Assembly (NCBI RefSeq): GCF_029168315.1
Contig: NZ_JARGYD010000002.1
Coordinates: 670,612-734,611 of the forward strand
DNA: 64,000 bases
Reading direction: 5' to 3'
Source of the DNA: Psychromarinibacter halotolerans
Lineage (GTDB): Bacteria; Pseudomonadota; Alphaproteobacteria; Rhodobacterales; Rhodobacteraceae
Shown here: one piece after another, positions 17,409 through 25,913 of the stretch
Layout: every line of letters starts with the position of its first letter
Position numbering within the stretch: position 1 is the first letter of the stretch
Made by a program: the position numbers and the translations under genes
Notes under the pieces: model-generated
What the model was told of the DNA's origin: nothing
Database searches by the model: none
Seen by the model: only the letters and a program-made list of their open reading frames with translations

Positions 17409-17984
17409 GTGGCACAGTCCGACGAGCAAATTCATGCGCTTGACCTTCCTATGGTCGATCCGCTTCCCGACGCGACGCGAAAGTATTTCGACGTCTGTCA
17501 GGACAAGCTTGGCATGGTGCCGAATGTCCTGAAGGCCTACGCCTTCGACATCGACAAGCTCAACGCGTTTACCGCGATGTACAACGACCTGATGCTTGGC
17601 GACAGCGGCCTGTCCAAGCTGGAACGCGAGATGATCGCGGTAGTCGTCAGCTCGATCAACAAGTGCTGGTATTGCCTTGTCGTCCACGGTGCCGAGGTTC
17701 GTCGTGTATCTGGCGATCCGGTGCTGGGCGAGCGGATGGCGTTCAACTGGCGCACGGCGAAGCTGGACGACCGGCAACGTGCGATGCTGCTGTTCGCGGA
17801 AAAGCTGACGACGGAAAGCCACAAGACCGAAGACTCTGACCGGCAGACCCTGCGCGACGTGGGATTCACGGATCGGGACATCTTCGACATCGCCAGTGTC
17901 GCCGCCTTCTACAACATGACGAACCGCGTCGCCTCGGGTATCGGGATGGTCCCGAACGAAGATTATCACGGGTCGTTCCGGTGA
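17409..17984 (+). CDS. peroxidase-related (carboxymuconolactone decarboxylase/AhpD-like) protein
   Basis: This 191-residue alpha-helical protein belongs to the uncharacterised peroxidase-related branch of the AhpD/CMD superfamily. The redox motif is C86-W-Y-C89 followed by LVVH93, in the context SSINKCWYCLVVHGAEVR. AhpD-type motifs support alkylhydroperoxidase activity with a thiol donor; the substrate is not known here. It starts at GTG, 27 bases after the GNAT gene, and its stop overlaps the GTG start of the OmpA-family gene. Confidence 0.88.
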   Translation: MAQSDEQIHALDLPMVDPLPDATRKYFDVCQDKLGMVPNVLKAYAFDIDKLNAFTAMYNDLMLGDSGLSKLEREMIAVVVSSINKCWYCLVVHGAEVRRVSGDPVLGERMAFNWRTAKLDDRQRAMLLFAEKLTTESHKTEDSDRQTLRDVGFTDRDIFDIASVAAFYNMTNRVASGIGMVPNEDYHGSFR

Positions 17985-18919
17985 CGTGGACCGCCGCCAT
18001 ATCCGCGCTGGCGATCAGCGCCGCAGGCCCCGCGCTTGCCGAAACGCTTCGGTTCCCGGGCGAGGCCGAGCTTCAGGCGCGGCGGACCGCGGCAGAGGAC
18101 AGCCTGTTCCTGCCGAACGGTCCCTATGCCGCGGGCGATATCGACGGCATCACCGCCGAGGGTGCGCTGGAACAGACGGCATGGGTGGTGGGCGACGGTT
18201 CGCTGACCACGATGCAGATCCTCGCGTCGCTGCGCGACCAGCTGATCGACGCGGGTTTTTCCCCGATCTACGAATGCGACACCCGCGACTGCGGCGGTTT
18301 CGATTTCCGGTACGAGATCGACCTGCTGCCAGAGCCGGATATGCACGTGAACCTTGGCGATTTCCGCTATCTCGCGGCCGAGGGCCCCGAGGGGGACGGC
18401 TATGTCAGCGTTGTCGTTAGCCGCAGCAGCAACACCGGTTTCGTCCAGATCACCCGTATCGGGCCGCCGGACCGCACGCCGGGCTTCACCGCATCCACCA
18501 AGACCCCGGCACCGACCTCGCCGGTCGTGTCCGACACGTCGGGGCCGCTGGTGGAGCAGTTGGAAACCAACGGTCATGCGACCCTGCTGGATCTGGCGTT
18601 CCGCCCCGGCTCGACGGAGTTAGGCGCGGGTGAGTTCGCATCGCTTGACAGCCTTGCCGCCTATCTCAAGGCCAACCCGGAACGCCGGGTCACGCTGGTT
18701 GGGCACACGGATGCGGAAGGGTCGCTGCAGGTGAACATCAACGTCTCGCGCCGCCGCGCGACCGCAGTGATGGAACACCTTGTGTCGGTCTACGGCGTCG
18801 ATGCCGCCCAGTTGGCTGCCGATGGCGTGGGCTTTCTTGCGCCGCGCTCCAGCAACCTGACGCCCGAGGGGCGCACGCAAAACAGAAGGGTCGAAGTCGT
18901 AATGACCTCGACCCAGTAA
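17981..18919 (+). CDS. OmpA family outer-membrane/periplasmic protein
   Basis: The 312-residue protein has a Sec signal peptide (MTWTAAISALAISAAGPALA). A beta-rich middle domain follows (about 25-150), then a low-complexity Thr/Pro linker, and a C-terminal OmpA peptidoglycan-binding domain (about 195-312). In that domain VTLVGHTDAEGSLQVNINVSRRRA and LTPEGRTQNRRVEVVM carry the Asp and Arg that bind diaminopimelate. It is last in the CinA-like/GNAT/AhpD-like operon, with a GTGA overlap. It probably tethers the outer membrane or an associated complex to the wall. Confidence 0.9.
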   Translation: MTWTAAISALAISAAGPALAETLRFPGEAELQARRTAAEDSLFLPNGPYAAGDIDGITAEGALEQTAWVVGDGSLTTMQILASLRDQLIDAGFSPIYECDTRDCGGFDFRYEIDLLPEPDMHVNLGDFRYLAAEGPEGDGYVSVVVSRSSNTGFVQITRIGPPDRTPGFTASTKTPAPTSPVVSDTSGPLVEQLETNGHATLLDLAFRPGSTELGAGEFASLDSLAAYLKANPERRVTLVGHTDAEGSLQVNINVSRRRATAVMEHLVSVYGVDAAQLAADGVGFLAPRSSNLTPEGRTQNRRVEVVMTSTQ

Positions 18920-18949
18920 GAAGTGTGCACCTGAAGGGTTGTTATTGGT

Positions 18950-19855
18950 TTACCAGTTTTCCGGTCCCTTGTCCGCAAAATGATGGACAAGGAAATCAAT
19001 GAACGCGCGCACTTTGGGCTGCGTGAAGCGGCCCGGCGGGTACACCGCGTAGATGCCCTGCGTTTCCACCGGAAGTTCCGGAATGGCCTCTTCCACCAGG
19101 CCCTGACGCAGCGCGTCGGCATAGAGGAAGCTGGGCAGATAGGCGATGCCAAGCCCCGAGATGGCCGCGTTCAGCAGCGACTGCCCGTCGTTCACCGACA
19201 GCCACCCGGCGGTCCGGACCTGACGTTTCTCGCCCGACGGCGCGGTCAGGCGCCAGACGTTGCCCGAGGACTGGCTGGAATAGTGCAGCAGCTTGTGTTC
19301 GTTCAGGTCGTCGATCTTCATCGGACGCCCGTATTTCTGGAAATACGACGGCGCGCCGATCATGCGTTTCGTCGTCTCGGTCAGCTTGCGGGCGCGCAGC
19401 GTGCTGTCTTCCAGCTCGCCGATGCGCACGGCCATGTCGAAGCCTTCCGAGATCAGTTCCACGAAACGGTTGTTGAGAACCATGTTCACCGTCACGTCCG
19501 GGAAGTCCGACAGGAACTCTCCCAGCACCGGCGACAGGTGATTCACGCCGAAATCGGTGGCGACGCTGATCCGAAGCAGGCCGGACGGGGCCGACTGCAT
19601 CGACGTCACCAGCGCGTCCGCTTCTCCGGCGTCGTTCAGCACCCGGCGGGCGCGGTCGTAATAGGCAAGGCCGATCTCGGTCGGGCTGACGCGTCGGGTC
19701 GTCCGGTTCAGAAGCCGCGCCCCAAGGCGCGCCTCCAGGGACGAAACGTGTTTCGACACTGCAGACTTAGAGATCCCCATCTTCTTGGCGGCATCTGTGA
19801 ACCCACCCTGGTCCACGACCGTCGCGAAGGCCTCCATTTCCGTCAATCTGTCCAT
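18950..19855 (-). CDS. LysR family transcriptional regulator
   Basis: The 301-residue regulator has an N-terminal winged helix-turn-helix (GGFTDAAKKMGISKSAVSK, about 17-35), wing LLNRTTRRVSPTEIG and a LysR substrate-binding domain (about 90-290). It is of the CrgA/DsdC-like group. I take the ATG at 19855 (MDRLTEME), the standard N-terminus; an upstream in-frame start would add 45 atypical residues. Its promoter faces the 311-bp region before the VanZ-like gene, which may include its target. Confidence 0.9.
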   Translation of the reverse strand: MDRLTEMEAFATVVDQGGFTDAAKKMGISKSAVSKHVSSLEARLGARLLNRTTRRVSPTEIGLAYYDRARRVLNDAGEADALVTSMQSAPSGLLRISVATDFGVNHLSPVLGEFLSDFPDVTVNMVLNNRFVELISEGFDMAVRIGELEDSTLRARKLTETTKRMIGAPSYFQKYGRPMKIDDLNEHKLLHYSSQSSGNVWRLTAPSGEKRQVRTAGWLSVNDGQSLLNAAISGLGIAYLPSFLYADALRQGLVEEAIPELPVETQGIYAVYPPGRFTQPKVRAFIDFLVHHFADKGPENW

Positions 19856-20166
19856 AAACTCACTCGTGTTTTCCCATCGGGCCCCTCTGACATCGGTTAT
19901 CCGGGTCAATTCAGGCGAGATTAGGAACCGGGCCGGACAATATCTTGGTGATGCCGCGGATCGTCCGAGGCGGGGAAACACATTCACCAACCGCGCGAAA
20001 CGGCCTGTATGGTTAAGCGTGGATTGATGAACAAGGGATTACGTTTATTGCAGAATTTAGCACACAGCGTTTCCTGTGGCGAAAATTGGGCAGGATGCAG
20101 GGGGCCGTCAAACTAAAGCCCAATTAACACGGCATATAGTAGGTCACGGTTTTGCAAGAGGTTGCC
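19856..20166. other. 311-bp gene-free region between LysR and the VanZ-like gene
   Basis: This divergent spacer is clearly more AT-rich than its surroundings, especially from about 20010 to 20150. It should carry the promoters of both flanking genes. I found no convincing ORF, tRNA, terminator or large inverted repeat. An extended -10-like CATATAG at about 20132-20138 precedes the VanZ-like gene. Confidence 0.6.
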
Positions 20167-20559
20167 ATGTTCCGCAGTCGCCTGATCGAGATCCTGAAAT
20201 CCCTGCTTGTCAGCCTTGCGATCTACCCGGTCGTGCTGGTCGGCGTCTGGGGGCTGATCGCGCTGGGCAGCTTCGCTGCGGACATGCACATGCCAGCCGA
20301 CACGATGCCGCTGATCTATGGGCTTGTGTTCGCGGGGCTGACCGTGGCGCTGATTGACATCCTTGGGGTGGCAAGCGTGGTGCTGGCGCTGGTGTCCAGC
20401 GCGAACCTGATCGAATACGCGCAGTTGCTGGTGCCGGGCCGAGAGGCCTCGACGATCGACTTCGTCGCCGGTCTGGCCGGCGTGATCGTCGCGGCGACGC
20501 TGGTCTGTTCTGCCCGTGCCCTTCTGGAGCGGCAGTCCAAGGCCGACCTGCCCGCCTGA
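20167..20559 (+). CDS. VanZ-like small membrane protein
   Basis: This 130-residue protein has about four membrane helices and the VanZ-type signature SSANLIEYAQLLVPGREAS (residues about 80-98), followed by a membrane helix. VanZ-family proteins are inner-membrane proteins; one gives teicoplanin resistance in enterococci, but most members have no known role. The ATG at 20167 is preceded by AAGAGG. The gene is single, divergent from LysR and convergent with the following unknown pair. Confidence 0.75.
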   Translation: MFRSRLIEILKSLLVSLAIYPVVLVGVWGLIALGSFAADMHMPADTMPLIYGLVFAGLTVALIDILGVASVVLALVSSANLIEYAQLLVPGREASTIDFVAGLAGVIVAATLVCSARALLERQSKADLPA

Positions 20560-20584
20560 ACACACGCCCAAGCGGACGCCGGGA

Positions 20585-20965
20585 TCACATCGTTTCGTTG
20601 CAGTGACGCCGAAACGCCCGTTTCAGCATGTCCAACTCGGCCCTCAGCAGGTCCAGCTCTCCGCGGATGTCGTCGCCCAGCGGTTCGCCGGTGACCACGT
20701 TGAAGCTGTTCAGCGTTTCTCCGGTCGCGCCATCCTGAATCAGGAATGTCTGCACCCCGTCGGACAGAAGTTCCGGCGGAATGGCGATCTTGACCGCCCA
20801 CTGCCCCTGCGTGCCGGGGTCGGGCGAGACCGCAACGGTGTTCAACAATTTGCCCAGATGGGTGACTCGAAGATCTGGCACGCCGCCATCCGGCGCGGCA
20901 CCGGTCAGGATGCCTTCCCAGATGCCCGCCTGAATGCGCGTCTTGATCAGCGAAAGCTCTGTCAT
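20585..20965 (-). CDS. conserved protein of unknown function
   Basis: This 126-residue protein has an N-terminal beta-rich region, with PDLRVTHLGKLLNTVAVSP and WAVKIAIPPELLSDGVQTFLI, and a C-terminal amphipathic helix (about 95-123: LDLLRAELDMLKRAF) likely to form a coiled coil. I recognise no named domain. It follows the DUF6478-like gene by 13 bp on the same strand, so the two are probably one transcription unit. Confidence 0.7.
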   Translation of the reverse strand: MTELSLIKTRIQAGIWEGILTGAAPDGGVPDLRVTHLGKLLNTVAVSPDPGTQGQWAVKIAIPPELLSDGVQTFLIQDGATGETLNSFNVVTGEPLGDDIRGELDLLRAELDMLKRAFRRHCNETM

Positions 20966-20978
20966 CGAGCGGATCCCT

Positions 20979-21749
20979 TCATATCTCGGCCCGCGGCCGA
21001 CGGGTCAGGGCAAGATCGCGCAAAAGGATCTGGTTCATCTGCGCGCCCTCGAAGATCAGGTCCAGCCACATACGCTCGACCCGCTTTTCGTTCATCTTGG
21101 TGTAGGCAAGGTCGAACTCGACGTTCACCTCGTCCGCTTCGGTCGCGGTGATCGGCAGTTCGCGGACGATCTGTTCGACGTTCGGGCCGTTCTTGATGTT
21201 CAGCCGCGCGAAGATCTCCAGCGGTTTCTCTGCCTCGACCACGGTGGTCATCCGCACGATGTGCCGCCGTTCCAGCCCCTGCACCGAGTCTTCGGGCAAT
21301 TCCACGACCAAAGACAGGAACGATCCGTCGAACCGGAACACGTCCATCCGCAGGCCGAACGGGGCAAGGTCGCTTTCGCGGGTGTTGCGGACCTGCCGAA
21401 GGGTCAGTTCGCTGACGCGGCAGTCGTGGAACACCTTAACCTCTTCGCCGTACTCGGTCTTGCTGTCGACCGCGACAAGGCCCGGCGGCTGCACCTGCCC
21501 GCGCCACAGTTCGGGGCGATACCACCAGTCGCAATGAAGCGGTTTCTGGATCGCGTCAGACCCGATCAGCGGCAGCGTCAGCCGTTCCTCGGCGATGTAC
21601 AGCACCTTGTTCAGCCGCCGCCGCAGTTCCCGCGCACGGGCCCGCATGTCACGCAAGGTGCCAAGATCCACCGACTCGGCCCGACGCGCCGCGCGGGTCC
21701 ACCGCCGCAGCGCGGCCTGGTGCCGTATGGTGTCGGTGATCCTGCCCAA
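20979..21749 (-). CDS. conserved Rhodobacterales protein (DUF6478-like)
   Basis: The 256-residue soluble protein has a basic N-terminus (ALRRWTRAARRAESVDLGTL) followed by a helix rich in Arg (RARARELRRRLNKVL), then a largely beta domain with HCDWWYRPELWRG near 73-85. The length and order fit a family I recall as DUF6478 from Rhodobacterales; I cannot verify the match. The start used here is a TTG at 21749, which keeps the basic N-terminus. The next ATG is 34 codons in and would remove it. The function is unknown. Confidence 0.68.
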   Translation of the reverse strand: MGRITDTIRHQAALRRWTRAARRAESVDLGTLRDMRARARELRRRLNKVLYIAEERLTLPLIGSDAIQKPLHCDWWYRPELWRGQVQPPGLVAVDSKTEYGEEVKVFHDCRVSELTLRQVRNTRESDLAPFGLRMDVFRFDGSFLSLVVELPEDSVQGLERRHIVRMTTVVEAEKPLEIFARLNIKNGPNVEQIVRELPITATEADEVNVEFDLAYTKMNEKRVERMWLDLIFEGAQMNQILLRDLALTRRPRAEI

Positions 21750-21796
21750 ACCGTTCGCCTTCGTCTCAGCCGCAGAGCGGAAGTCTTGGTTGTTCC

Positions 21797-21810
21797 CTGT
21801 TTAGAAACAG
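21797..21810. promoter_or_regulatory. palindrome CTGTTT-AG-AAACAG upstream of the DUF6478-like gene
   Basis: This 14-base inverted repeat with 6-bp arms lies 48-61 bases upstream of the TTG start of the DUF6478-like gene, where an operator or -35 region would be. No specific regulator can be assigned. Confidence 0.35.
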
Positions 21811-21875
21811 ATAATCCGGCCAAGAAAAAGGCCGACGACCCGCAAAGCGCGGGAAACGATCGGGATTGCTGCATT

Positions 21876-22544
21876 TCAGCCCGCGACAGAGGCGCGCCGG
21901 GTCTCTGCGATCACCCCGCGCAGCGTCGCGACCGCAAGGTCCGGCGCCATCGGCTGGTTCGCGAAACTCATGACCGACGCGGTCACAAGGTGTCCGTTCA
22001 CCTCGAACAGGCCGCGCCAATAGGTCGCTTCGGTGCCGGGCAGCGCGGTGGCGCTGGTGTCGCGCAGACGGATCAGCAAGGCCTCGCCCTCGCGCCGGGT
22101 CTCCAGCACCTCGACCGAGGTATCAAGCCCGTCGCGGGCCAGCGCCGCGCGCCCGGCGGGCGACGACAGAAAGGTTTCAAGCTGCGGCAGCGTCGCGGCG
22201 AAACCGGGCCCGCCGTCCGGTGGCGACACCGCGACCGTCAAAAGACCCTGCTGCAACGGCCGTCCGGCGCTGCGGTCCCGCGCGATCGAGGCGCAGGCGC
22301 CCAGCAGCACGAACGGGGTTTCCGCCCGCAACCGGCTTCCGGCGCGGTCGACGCAATATCCTTGCGGCCCGCTGACGGTGACCGCGCCGCGCGCCACGTC
22401 GACCGACTTTGGCGGGGTACGCGACAGGCCTGCGCCCAGACCGTCCGTAAGGTTCGCCAGTCCCGCTCCGCCACCGCAGGCGGTAAGCGAAACAAGCGCC
22501 AGCCCGGCGATCAGGCGGTGCAGCCGTGTCGAGGTCGTGGGCAT
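21876..22544 (-). CDS. putative lipoprotein of unknown function
   Basis: The 222-residue protein starts with a lipoprotein signal peptide: hydrophobic LIAGLALVSLTAC, with the lipobox LTAC and acylated Cys near residue 23, then GGGAG. The mature part contains three further cysteines (GYCVDRAG, LGACASI) and an alternating alpha/beta pattern. I know no named family. GGGAG at eight bases supports the ATG at 22544. Localisation should be periplasmic, anchored to a membrane. It is divergent from the CPBP protease gene. Confidence 0.72.
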   Translation of the reverse strand: MPTTSTRLHRLIAGLALVSLTACGGGAGLANLTDGLGAGLSRTPPKSVDVARGAVTVSGPQGYCVDRAGSRLRAETPFVLLGACASIARDRSAGRPLQQGLLTVAVSPPDGGPGFAATLPQLETFLSSPAGRAALARDGLDTSVEVLETRREGEALLIRLRDTSATALPGTEATYWRGLFEVNGHLVTASVMSFANQPMAPDLAVATLRGVIAETRRASVAG

Positions 22545-22639
22545 GTGCCGGCTCCCGTTGCAAATGCGGTACCGACCGGGATAGGAAATCGGAACGCCCG
22601 AAACAAGCGGCCCGCGCGGTCCCCGGGCGCGGGGGGACC

Positions 22640-23518
22640 ATGCCAGCAGACAGCACAGCCTTCGAAGACTACGTCGCACCTGCGCGGGCGCGGCCCGAGC
22701 TTTGGCGGCTGATCCTCGGGCTTGTCCTGGGGCTTGGCGTCTATGCGGGCGGGCTGGTGCTGTATTTCAGCCTGCTTGGATCGGCGATGGGCGTTGCGTC
22801 GACCTCTTGGCTGGTCGATGTCGCGACCCGCTCGGAACGACCGTTCGGAACGCTGGTTTTGCTGGGCAGCTTCATCGCGATGGCGGCGGCGCCGATGCTG
22901 TTGGCGCCCGTGCTGCACCAGCGTCGGATCGCAACGCTGATCGGGCCGCTGCGCCAAGCCGCGCGCGACTTTGGCCGGGTTGCCCTTGCGACGGCGGCGG
23001 TGCAGGCGGGCGCGCTGGTCTTCTGGGCGCTGGCTTACGACGTGACGCCCAACGTGGCTTTCGGCCAGTGGGCGGTGCTGCTGCCGCTGGGGCTGGCCGG
23101 TGTCCTGCTGCAGACCGGCGCCGAAGAGCTCGTGTTCCGGGGCTATATCGTGCAGCAGCTTGCGGCCCGGTTCCGCAGCCCGTTGATCTGGGGCGTGGTG
23201 CCCGCCGTGGGCTTTGGCCTGCTGCACAGCGATCCGGCGATGGGCACAGAGACATGGCACCTTGTGCTTGCGACGACCATCTTCGGGCTGATCGCCACCG
23301 ACCTGACCGCGCGCACCGGCACGCTGGGCGCCGCGTGGGGGATGCATTTCACCAACAACGCCGGCGCCATCCTGATCCTGTCGACCGAGGGCAACATCAG
23401 CGGGTTGTCGCTGTTCGGCACGCCCTTTCTGCCGGGGACCAGCGGCTGGCAGGTGGTGTTCGACTGCGTCGCGCTGCTTGTCGCGTGGCGGCTTGCCCGG
23501 CGGTTCCTTGCGCGTTGA
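22640..23518 (+). CDS. CPBP family intramembrane glutamic endopeptidase
   Basis: This 292-residue membrane protein has about eight hydrophobic helices and the CPBP/Abi (CAAX protease-like) core. Motif 1 is TGAEELVFRGYIVQQL (EExxxR) near residue 160, motif 2 is FGLLHSD and motif 3 is MHFTNNAGA. These correspond to the conserved Glu-Glu-Arg, His and His/Asn site of the family. Substrates are unknown; bacterial relatives are linked to bacteriocin self-immunity or membrane proteostasis. The ATG at 22640 follows a GGGGGG tract. Confidence 0.87.
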   Translation: MPADSTAFEDYVAPARARPELWRLILGLVLGLGVYAGGLVLYFSLLGSAMGVASTSWLVDVATRSERPFGTLVLLGSFIAMAAAPMLLAPVLHQRRIATLIGPLRQAARDFGRVALATAAVQAGALVFWALAYDVTPNVAFGQWAVLLPLGLAGVLLQTGAEELVFRGYIVQQLAARFRSPLIWGVVPAVGFGLLHSDPAMGTETWHLVLATTIFGLIATDLTARTGTLGAAWGMHFTNNAGAILILSTEGNISGLSLFGTPFLPGTSGWQVVFDCVALLVAWRLARRFLAR

Positions 23519-23593
23519 TTGCATTTCGTCGCGACGCCGACTATCTGACGCCATGACCGGAATGATGACCCGATAGCCACTCAAGGGCACCCG

Positions 23594-24559
23594 ATGAACT
23601 GGATCTCGAACTACGTCCGCCCCAAGATCAACTCGCTGTTCTCGCGCCGCGAGACGCCCGAGAACCTTTGGACGAAGTGCCCCGAGTGCGGAACGATGCT
23701 GTTCCACCGCGAGGTGACGGACAACCTGAACGTCTGCACCAACTGCGACCACCACATGAACATCACGCCGCGCGCCCGCTTCGAGGCGCTGTTCGACGGC
23801 GGTGTGTTCACCGAGGTTTCGGTGCCGGAGCCGCTGACCGACCCGCTGCAATTCCGCGACCAGAAACGGTATCCCGAACGGATGCGCGCCGCGCAGCGCG
23901 AGACCGGCGAGAAAGAGGCGATGCTTGTCGCGCAGGGCGAGATCGGGCGCACGCCCGTGGTCTGTGCCGCGCAGGACTTCAGCTTCATGGCCGGGTCGAT
24001 GGGGATGTATGTCGGCAACGCCATCATCGCCGCCGCCGAACGGGCGGTCGAGGCGAAGCAGCCGCTGATCCTGTTTTCGGCCGCCGGGGGCGCGCGGATG
24101 CAGGAAGGCATCCTGTCGCTGATGCAGATGCCGCGCACCACGGTCGCGGTCGAGATGCTGAAAGAGGCCGGGCTGCCGTATATCGTGGTGCTGACGCACC
24201 CGACGACCGGCGGCGTCACCGCGTCCTATGCCATGCTGGGCGACGTGCACATCGCCGAGCCGAACGCGCTGATCTGCTTCGCGGGCCCCCGCGTGATCGA
24301 GCAGACCATCCGCGAGAAATTGCCCGAGGGCTTCCAGCGTGCGGAATACCTGCTGGACCACGGGATGCTTGACCGCGTGACGCACCGCAAGGACATGCGC
24401 GACGAGCTGATCACCATCGTCCGGATGCTGATGGGGCTTGGCCCCGCGGTCCGCGGCGACTTGCCCGCGCCGGATGGAACGGCAGGGCTTGCAGAACCGA
24501 AGCCGGAGGAGACGGTCGCGCCCGCAGCGGAGGCGGCCGCGGAGGCCAAGACCGAGTGA
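23594..24559 (+). CDS. accD: acetyl-CoA carboxylase carboxyltransferase subunit beta
   Basis: AccD pairs with AccA to transfer carboxyl groups from carboxybiotin to acetyl-CoA, giving malonyl-CoA for fatty acid synthesis. The 321-residue protein has the N-terminal zinc ribbon C29-x2-C32 ... C48-x2-C51 and a crotonase-fold carboxyltransferase core. FSAAGGARMQEG and HPTTGGVTASYAMLGD line the CoA/biotin site. The acidic Ala/Glu-rich tail (about 295-321) is variable in the family. The start GTG of folC overlaps its TGA, so accD-folC form an operon. Confidence 0.97.
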   Translation: MNWISNYVRPKINSLFSRRETPENLWTKCPECGTMLFHREVTDNLNVCTNCDHHMNITPRARFEALFDGGVFTEVSVPEPLTDPLQFRDQKRYPERMRAAQRETGEKEAMLVAQGEIGRTPVVCAAQDFSFMAGSMGMYVGNAIIAAAERAVEAKQPLILFSAAGGARMQEGILSLMQMPRTTVAVEMLKEAGLPYIVVLTHPTTGGVTASYAMLGDVHIAEPNALICFAGPRVIEQTIREKLPEGFQRAEYLLDHGMLDRVTHRKDMRDELITIVRMLMGLGPAVRGDLPAPDGTAGLAEPKPEETVAPAAEAAAEAKTE

Positions 24560-25827
24560 CCACCCAGACATCGGACGTCATCCTTGAACGGATGATGTCG
24601 CTGCACCCGAAGATCATCGACCTAACGCTGGATCGGGTGTGGCGGCTGCTGCACGCGCTTGGCGATCCGCAGGACAGCCTGCCGCCCGTGATCCACGTCG
24701 CCGGAACGAATGGCAAGGGGTCGACCCAAGCCATGCTGCGCGCCGGGATCGAGGGCGTCGGGCTGCGCGCCCATGCCTATACCTCGCCGCATCTCGTGCG
24801 CTTCCACGAACGCATCCGGCTGGCCGGAGAGCTGATTTCGGAAGCGGCGCTGACCGACGTGCTGGACGAGTGCGAGGCGGCGAACGGCGGCGAGTCGATC
24901 ACCTATTTCGAGATCACCACCTGCGCGGCGCTGCTGGCCTTCGCGCGAACCCCGGCGGAGTTCACGCTGATGGAGGTTGGGCTTGGCGGTCGGCTGGACG
25001 CGACCAACGTGGTCGATCCCGCGCTGTGCGTGATCACGCCGATCTCGATGGATCACCAAAGCTACCTTGGCGAAACGCTGGCCGAGATCGCTTTCGAAAA
25101 GGCGGGCATCCTGAAGCCCGGCGTGCCCTGCGTGGTGGGGCGGCAGGCGGACGAGGCGCTGGAAGTGATCGAGCGGCAGGCGGCGAAGGTCGGTGCTCCG
25201 CTTTTGATCCACGGTCAGCACTGGCACGTCACCACCGAGCACGGGCGGCTGGTGTTCCAGGACGAGGACGGTCTGCTGGATCTGCCGCTGCCGAAGCTGC
25301 TGGGGCACCATCAGGTCGATAACGCGGGCATGGTCCTGATGGCGCTGCGCCACCTTGGGCTGGGCGAAGGCGCGTATGAACCGGCGCTGCTGAATGCAGA
25401 GTGGCCTGCCCGGATGCAGCGTTTGCGGCGCGGTCCCCTGGTTGAAGCGGCGCCCGGGGCCGAGCTTTGGCTGGATGGCGGTCACAACCCGGCGGCGGGC
25501 GAGACGCTTGCGCGCACGCTGGCAGAGCTGCCGCCAAAGCCGCTGTGGCTGATCTGCGGGATGCTGAACACCAAGGACCCGGTGGGGTATCTGCACCCGA
25601 TGGCGCATCTGGCGCAGGGGCTGCGCGCCGTCAGCATCGATGGTGTCAGCGCCACGCTGACCGCCGCCGAAACTGCCGTGGCCGCGCGCCGGGCCGGGCT
25701 TGAGGCAGAGCAGGCGCATTCGGTGCTGGACGCGGTGCAAGAGGTCGCCCGGCTAGAGCCCGGCGCGCGCATCCTGATCTGCGGGTCGCTGTACCTTGCC
25801 GGGACCGTGCTGGCCGAAAACGGCTGA
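24556..25827 (+). CDS. folC: bifunctional folylpolyglutamate synthase / dihydrofolate synthase
   Basis: FolC adds glutamate to dihydropteroate and to folates, with ATP. The 423-residue protein is a Mur-ligase relative with P-loop VAGTNGKGSTQAML (about 48-61), the TSPHLVRFHERI motif, the EVGLGGRLDATNVV catalytic segment and a C-terminal domain with WLDGGHNPAAG. The GTG start overlaps the accD stop (GTGA). The accD-folC order is common in proteobacteria. Confidence 0.96.
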   Translation: MTTQTSDVILERMMSLHPKIIDLTLDRVWRLLHALGDPQDSLPPVIHVAGTNGKGSTQAMLRAGIEGVGLRAHAYTSPHLVRFHERIRLAGELISEAALTDVLDECEAANGGESITYFEITTCAALLAFARTPAEFTLMEVGLGGRLDATNVVDPALCVITPISMDHQSYLGETLAEIAFEKAGILKPGVPCVVGRQADEALEVIERQAAKVGAPLLIHGQHWHVTTEHGRLVFQDEDGLLDLPLPKLLGHHQVDNAGMVLMALRHLGLGEGAYEPALLNAEWPARMQRLRRGPLVEAAPGAELWLDGGHNPAAGETLARTLAELPPKPLWLICGMLNTKDPVGYLHPMAHLAQGLRAVSIDGVSATLTAAETAVAARRAGLEAEQAHSVLDAVQEVARLEPGARILICGSLYLAGTVLAENG

Positions 25828-25913
25828 GGCGCTGCCTTTTGCGCAGGAAGCGGATCGCCCGGAGAGATCCGACCCAGCAGGGATGTTTCGCCGCGCGGGC
25901 GACGCGGGCGTGA

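Noticed and set aside
22511..24571. Long antisense frame opposite the CPBP protease and accD genes
   Set aside because: Same GC artefact: the plus strand carries the real genes with complete motifs.
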